A stretch of DNA of 64,000 nucleotides, from assembly GCA_963802095.1 (NCBI GenBank), contig CAWDHI010000002.1:248001-312000 (forward strand). The letters are read 5' to 3'. Within the stretch, counting starts at the first letter, position 1. Each line of letters starts with the position of its first letter. Under the pieces are notes generated by a model. It saw only the letters and a list, made by a program, of their open reading frames with translations, ran no database searches and was not told the DNA's origin. The position numbers and the translations under genes were made by a program. This stretch comes from CAVVEQ01 sp963802095 (GTDB taxonomy: Bacteria > Chloroflexota > Anaerolineae > Anaerolineales > Anaerolineaceae). Positions 60,269-64,000 of the stretch are shown piece by piece.

Positions 60269-60550
60269 ATGCTGCATCAGTTCCTGTTGGAATTGTCAGA
60301 TGGCCGGTCCAGGAATCTGGCCGAGATCGCACGGGATATGGATATTTCCCCCCTAATGGCTTCCCGGATTGCAGAAGAACTTGCCCGGTTGGGATATCTG
60401 CAGAAATTGGAGATCGATTGTGGAACGCAGGATCGTTCCTGTTCCGGTTGTGAAGTCCCTCCGGGTTGCAGTCGTCCCGATCAAACCTGGTTCCTGACGG
60501 ACAAAGGGATGGCGATGATTTGTGATAAATCTCACTTCATAAAGAATTGA
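60269..60550 (+). CDS. FeoC-like winged-helix protein with cysteine cluster
   Basis: A 93-residue protein directly after the feoB stop codon. Its first 60 residues read as a winged helix (SRNLAEIARDMDISPLMASRI). A cysteine-rich loop, C-x6-C-x2-C-x5-C (DCGTQDRSCSGCEVPPGC), lies in the wing, as in FeoC proteins that bind a [4Fe-4S] cluster. Its likely role is stabilising or tuning FeoB according to iron or oxygen. Confidence 0.8.
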   Translation: MLHQFLLELSDGRSRNLAEIARDMDISPLMASRIAEELARLGYLQKLEIDCGTQDRSCSGCEVPPGCSRPDQTWFLTDKGMAMICDKSHFIKN

Positions 60551-60632
60551 ATGTGTCCTACTTCCCTACCAATTGAAATATTTCTAATAATTTCATATCG
60601 CGCTTTTCCATCCCCAGGTCATGCTAATGATG

Positions 60633-60663
60633 TATAATTAATATACTCATTATATGAGTATAT
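60633..60663 (+). promoter_or_regulatory. palindromic operator and -10 box before the ECF operon
   Basis: TATAAT at 60633-60638 is followed by the 10-bp arms ATATACTCAT (60641-60650) and ATGAGTATAT (60654-60663) with a 3-base centre. It resembles in style, but is not the same as, the DtxR-type site at 57296. Any regulator is unknown. Confidence 0.55.
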
Positions 60664-60807
60664 TTTTCTGCCTCCAACTGTATAAAAATACCACTTGATT
60701 CTTCACCCTCCTCATAAAGCAAGCTATATCGGAGAGGAGCGGGAGATAAAGAGTTTTTTTAGATCAAGGTATTGGCATTTAGAGGCAGAAATCCATGGAG
60801 GATTTCA

Positions 60808-61158
60808 ATGACAGCTGCTTATTCGGATACAGTGATTCTTTTTACCCGGAATGGCATGGGGGACGCAGAGCCTGAACTGCAGATCAAGCTTGCGTCCACT
60901 TATTTCAAGTTGTTGGATGAGAACAACATCCTGCCTGCTGCAATCTGCTTTTACGCTGATGGGGTCAAGTTGGTGGTCGAAGGTTCTCCAGTCCTCGATT
61001 CCTTGAAATCACTGGAATCAAAAAAGGTTCGGCTCATCCTTTGCAGCACCTGCTTAAATTTTTTCAACCTTTCCGAAAAGGTAAAGGTTGGGATTGTGGG
61101 CGGGATGACCGATATTATCGAAGCCCAAATGAAGGCGGGAAAAGTTATCTCAATATAG
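60808..61158 (+). CDS. DsrE/YedF-like sulfur-handling protein
   Basis: A 116-residue protein of the DsrE fold: SDTVILFTRNGMGDAEPELQ at the start, ICFYADGVKLVVEGS in the middle, and LILCSTCLNFFNLSEKVKVG, where the CxxC-like CSTC recalls the CGTCLDYY block of the YedF C-terminal domain. It lacks the N-terminal TusA-like domain of full YedF. A sulfur- or selenium-relay role is known for relatives; here it is inferred. ATG at 60808 is chosen because GGAGG lies 7 bases upstream. First gene of the ECF operon. Confidence 0.78.
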   Translation: MTAAYSDTVILFTRNGMGDAEPELQIKLASTYFKLLDENNILPAAICFYADGVKLVVEGSPVLDSLKSLESKKVRLILCSTCLNFFNLSEKVKVGIVGGMTDIIEAQMKAGKVISI

Positions 61159-61165
61159 GTCATAC

Positions 61166-61561
61166 GTGAAAGCTTACGCGTTACGTTTACACCCTGGAGA
61201 TGATCTCAAGGGTTGCATTGATGACTTCATCACTCTAAACAAGATCGATGCTGCTTGCATCGTCACCTGTGTTGGCAGTCTTCAAAAAGCGGCCTTACGC
61301 TTTGCAAATCAAACAGGAATTTCCATCATGCAAGGGTATTTTGAGATTGTATCCTTGACCGGTGTCTTATCTACCAACGGATCTCATTATCATATTTCCA
61401 TTTCCGATGGGGAAGGTCGCTCTTTCGGCGCCCATCTTATGGAGGGAAGCGAGGTGTACACGACCGCTGAAATAATCATCGCGCAGTTCGAAGATCTCGT
61501 TTTTCAGCGTACGCTGGATAACGAAACTGGGTATCCCGAGTTGGAAATAACATATAAATAA
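61166..61561 (+). CDS. PPC-domain (DUF296) protein
   Basis: A 131-residue protein matching the plant-and-prokaryote-conserved (PPC/DUF296) domain: YALRLHPGDDLKGCIDDFIT, then CVGSLQKAALRFANQTG, GSHYHISISDGEGRSFGAHL and the closing VYTTAEIIIAQFEDLVFQRTL. The GSHYHxSxSDxxGxxxGGHL-type motif with two His may bind metal. Plant members bind DNA through an AT-hook; this protein has none. It lies 7 bp after the YedF-like gene, start GTG. Function unknown. Confidence 0.85.
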   Translation: MKAYALRLHPGDDLKGCIDDFITLNKIDAACIVTCVGSLQKAALRFANQTGISIMQGYFEIVSLTGVLSTNGSHYHISISDGEGRSFGAHLMEGSEVYTTAEIIIAQFEDLVFQRTLDNETGYPELEITYK

Positions 61562-61585
61562 TTCTTCTTCAAAGGAGTTCAAAAA

Positions 61586-62182
61586 ATGTCTCTCAAAGAA
61601 ACGCTTAAAAAGGATTTTTCCACCATCACATTCGGGTTGATTGCCGTCGCCATTGTGATCAATATTGTCCTTGGACAGCTCGTTTCAATGCTGAAACTTC
61701 CCATTTTCCTGGATTCTCTTGGAACAATAATCGTCGCGCTGCTGGCTGGTCCCTGGGTGGCGGGTTTAACTGGACTCTTGACCAATCTTATCTGGGGTCT
61801 CATCAGTGACCCCGTTGCTGCTGCGTTTGCACCTGTCGCCATGGTGATCGGTATCACTGCCGGTTTGTGCGCCAAGTATGGGTTGTATAAAAAATGGTGG
61901 GGTGCGATCCTCAGCGGTGTAATCATCACGTTAGCCCTTTCGATCATTGCAATTCCGATCCGGGTTTATATGTTCGGAGGCGTCACTGGAAGCGGCGCGG
62001 ATTTCATAACCGCGTACCTCGTGGCCACCGGACGGGATCTTTTTAGCGCGGTGATCATCACAGTAATCACTGATAATTTGATCGATAAGGTCGCTACCTC
62101 GCTGATCGCCTGGGCAATCGTTAAGGGTTTGCCAATACGCTTCACCAGCCGCTTCCCACGGTCTGGTTCAGTTTTAAATTAA
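61586..62182 (+). CDS. ECF transporter S component
   Basis: A 198-residue protein with about six membrane helices, read as the substrate-binding S subunit of an energy-coupling-factor importer. Typical elements are FGLIAVAIVINIVLGQLVS (helix 1), FLDSLGTIIVALLAGPWVAG (helix 2-3) and GLTGLLTNLIWGLI. The vitamin or metal substrate cannot be named; the layout is not clearly RibU, ThiT or BioY. Its position before EcfT and two ATPases supports the call. AAAGGAG precedes the ATG. Confidence 0.85.
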   Translation: MSLKETLKKDFSTITFGLIAVAIVINIVLGQLVSMLKLPIFLDSLGTIIVALLAGPWVAGLTGLLTNLIWGLISDPVAAAFAPVAMVIGITAGLCAKYGLYKKWWGAILSGVIITLALSIIAIPIRVYMFGGVTGSGADFITAYLVATGRDLFSAVIITVITDNLIDKVATSLIAWAIVKGLPIRFTSRFPRSGSVLN

Positions 62183-62194
62183 TCAATATTTCGA

Positions 62195-62986
62195 TTGATA
62201 TCTGAACCTGTATACCAGGAAGGAAATTCCTTCCTGCATCGATTTCACCCGCTTACAAAAATCACTCTCACTGTAAGCGGGTTGATTCTAGTCTTTTTGG
62301 GTCCGCAGGGTTGGATCTGCAACATCCTTCCTGGATTGATCGCGCTGATCCTTCTAGCAATGGCTGGTCAATTCCATTTCGTTGCAAAACGGATCATGCG
62401 AATCCTCGTTCCATTCATGGTCTTCCTATTTATTATTCATGGCTTCTTTTATCCCGGCAACCAAAATATCCTGATATCCCTGGGACCTTTTTCAATCGGT
62501 TTCGAAGGGGTGGTTTACGCTTCGCGGGTCGTTATTCGGTTGGCATCCGCGCTTGCGTTATCCTTTCTCCTCATTAGTACCACCCACACGGGAGACCTGG
62601 TCCACGCTTTGGTTGAATTAGGGTTATCCAACCGTTTCGCGTATCTTGTCGGCAGCCCTCTATTATTAATTCCTCAAATGGCTGAGCGAGGCAGATTGAT
62701 CCGGGCTGCGCAGCAATCCCGCGGTTTGGAGCTTGGGGGGAATTTATTTTCCCGGATCAAAGCATTGCTGCCGATTATCACCCCTCTCATCCTGGGTTCA
62801 CTGGTGGATATTGAAGAAAGGGCAATTGCATTGGAGATTCGAGGATTCAGTAAACCTGGACCAAAGACTTCCATCAGGGAATTGCGAGATACGAATAACC
62901 AAAAGTTCCTCCGCTGGTTTCTATTCTTACTTACCGCGTCGTTACTGACTGCTGGATTATTCTGGAGGATAAATGCCGTGCCTTAA
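62195..62986 (+). CDS. ecfT: ECF transporter T component (EcfT)
   Basis: A 263-residue membrane coupling subunit. The N-terminal FLHRFHPLTKITLTVSGLIL is the conserved H-P-x-K region of the family, and the coupling motifs appear as RAAQQSRGLELGG and ALEIRGFSK (A-R-G type arginine motifs that contact the ATPases). Start TTG at 62195, 12 bp after the S component. Its 3' end overlaps the first ATPase gene by 14 bp. Confidence 0.88.
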   Translation: MISEPVYQEGNSFLHRFHPLTKITLTVSGLILVFLGPQGWICNILPGLIALILLAMAGQFHFVAKRIMRILVPFMVFLFIIHGFFYPGNQNILISLGPFSIGFEGVVYASRVVIRLASALALSFLLISTTHTGDLVHALVELGLSNRFAYLVGSPLLLIPQMAERGRLIRAAQQSRGLELGGNLFSRIKALLPIITPLILGSLVDIEERAIALEIRGFSKPGPKTSIRELRDTNNQKFLRWFLFLLTASLLTAGLFWRINAVP

Positions 62987-63839
62987 AGTGCAGGAGTTCT
63001 CCTATTCATACCCGGGCATGGATACTTTCGCGCTAAAGGATATTAACCTGGTGGTCGATCAGGGAGAGGTTGTATGTATCCTCGGGCTGAACGGCAGCGG
63101 TAAGACCTCTCTATGCCTTAGTCTTTCCGGCTTGATTCCCCATACGTTCAATGGAACACAAATGGGCTCTGTGAGGATTTTTAATGATGATACCGGTGAC
63201 TTCCCGCCTGGCTATTTCACCGGGAAAATTGGTCTCGTTCTTCAAAATCCTCTCAATCAGCTTTCTAGAATGCGGTACTCGGTATTTGAAGAAGTAGCCT
63301 TTGGATTAGAGAACCTGGGAGTCCCAAGGGAGCAAATGCCGGAAAGGATAAAACGCGCTCTCCAGCTAGTGGGATTGGAAGAACTTCAAGAAAGGTCCCC
63401 ATATACCCTCTCTGGTGGTCAACAGCAAAAACTTGCGCTTGCGAGCGTCCTGGTTATGGATGCACCAATTCTTATTTTGGATGAACCCACTAGCATGCTC
63501 GATCCCCGTGCAAGTCAGTCTTTTTATCAGATAATGAAAAACATGGCTGATACAGGTAAAACCATCATATTAGCTGAACAAAAACTGGAAAAAGTCGCCG
63601 ATTTTGCCACTCGCGTTATTCTTTTATCAGAAGGCCAAATCCTCTTGGATGGTACAACCCACCAGGTTTTAACTTCGCCATTACTCGCGAAGGCAGGGAT
63701 CAATTCAATTCCTTTCACCGAAGCGGCAAACATTGGATTGGAAAGAGGATTATGGCCGCCAGGATTGGCGCTCCCCATCAACGAAGTGGAAGCAGAATCC
63801 GGGTTCCGGTCAATTTTGGAAAAATCCCGCAAGGGATGA
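62973..63839 (+). CDS. ECF transporter ATP-binding protein (EcfA1)
   Basis: A 288-residue ABC ATPase. Walker A GLNGSGKTS, Q-loop GLVLQNPLNQLSRMRYSVFEEVAFGLENLG (the Q-helix feature NQ-x-L is typical of ECF ATPases; quoted piecewise: LQNPLNQL and EEVAFGLENLG), signature LSGGQQQKLALASVL, Walker B ILILDEPTSMLD. The C-terminal part extends beyond the core. It pairs with the second ATPase that begins 6 bp later. Confidence 0.9.
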   Translation: MPCLKVQEFSYSYPGMDTFALKDINLVVDQGEVVCILGLNGSGKTSLCLSLSGLIPHTFNGTQMGSVRIFNDDTGDFPPGYFTGKIGLVLQNPLNQLSRMRYSVFEEVAFGLENLGVPREQMPERIKRALQLVGLEELQERSPYTLSGGQQQKLALASVLVMDAPILILDEPTSMLDPRASQSFYQIMKNMADTGKTIILAEQKLEKVADFATRVILLSEGQILLDGTTHQVLTSPLLAKAGINSIPFTEAANIGLERGLWPPGLALPINEVEAESGFRSILEKSRKG

Positions 63840-63845
63840 TCATCT

Positions 63846-64000
63846 ATGCAAATCTGCGTTGAGAATATTTCATATACATATCCCGGGGATATTCAAGCAT
63901 TAGATAATGTTACCTTTCAGCTTGAAGCGGGAGAAAAGGTAGCCCTGACAGGTGAAAATGGGTCCGGAAAAACCACGCTTGCCCGCCTATTGAATGGTTT
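63846..64000 (+). CDS. ECF transporter ATP-binding protein (EcfA2), cut by window end
   Basis: Only the first 51 residues are visible: a typical ABC start (ICVENISYTYPGDIQALDNV), then TGENGSGKTTLARLLNG with Walker A. This completes the standard S-T-A-A' set. The remainder lies beyond position 64000. Confidence 0.88.
   Translation, partial: MQICVENISYTYPGDIQALDNVTFQLEAGEKVALTGENGSGKTTLARLLNG

Overview
The window looks like chromosome of an anaerobic or microaerobic bacterium of the Chloroflexota, most likely class Anaerolineae. This is inferred from the gene complement: an archaeal-type methylmalonyl-CoA mutase, a giant DUF11/SdrD-B surface protein ending in its own sortase domain, a UMF1/Atg22-like transporter, a glycyl radical enzyme and two GPH sugar symporters. 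Cell-surface proteins carry lipoprotein or sortase signals, which fits a one-membrane cell. No rRNA, tRNA or CRISPR array was found, so the assignment rests on protein character alone.

Layout. 1-8.2 kb: a truncated 8-oxoguanine deaminase-like gene, folD, ugd, the methylmalonyl-CoA mutase/epimerase pair, then a cation/proton antiporter with a PII-like gene and a DUF1786 gene. 8.2-14.6 kb: rplI, a double-HTH RodZ-like protein, rimO, a membrane-anchored repeat protein and murJ. 14.7-18.9 kb: a zinc-uptake operon, zur-znuA-znuC-znuB, followed by an rsmI-like gene. 19-24.2 kb: a DUF2807 lipoprotein and a two-ATPase/one-permease MacB-like ABC system, one ATPase fused to a cyclic-nucleotide-binding-like domain. 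24.4-25.9 kb: an IS3-family insertion sequence. 25.9-35.1 kb: a UMF1-type transporter and a 2537-residue surface protein with six identical 345-bp repeats, an LPETG motif and a C-terminal sortase. 35.2-38.2 kb: uvrA.

38.3-43.4 kb is a glycyl radical enzyme operon (GntR regulator, radical enzyme, activase, FMN-binding-like protein). 43.6-48.3 kb holds a GPH symporter with a phytoene-desaturase-like oxidoreductase, and msrPQ. 48.5-57.2 kb is a sugar-catabolic operon: IclR regulator, IolD-like TPP enzyme, split transketolase, RpiB/LacAB-type isomerase, GPH symporter and Gfo/Idh dehydrogenase, followed by ferritin and the relic of a sugar epimerase. 57.3-60.6 kb is ferrous-iron uptake (DtxR-type regulator, FeoA-FeoB fusion, FeoC-like protein). 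60.8-64 kb is an ECF transporter operon preceded by YedF-like and PPC-domain genes; it runs off the right edge.

The most notable points are: a -1 frameshift at a perfect A AAA AAC site in the transketolase N-subunit gene; a surface protein that carries both a sortase-type signal and a sortase; an unassigned sugar pathway built on that split transketolase; and metal-regulated modules with readable operators (Zur, DtxR). All functions are read from sequence by eye; no database search was run.
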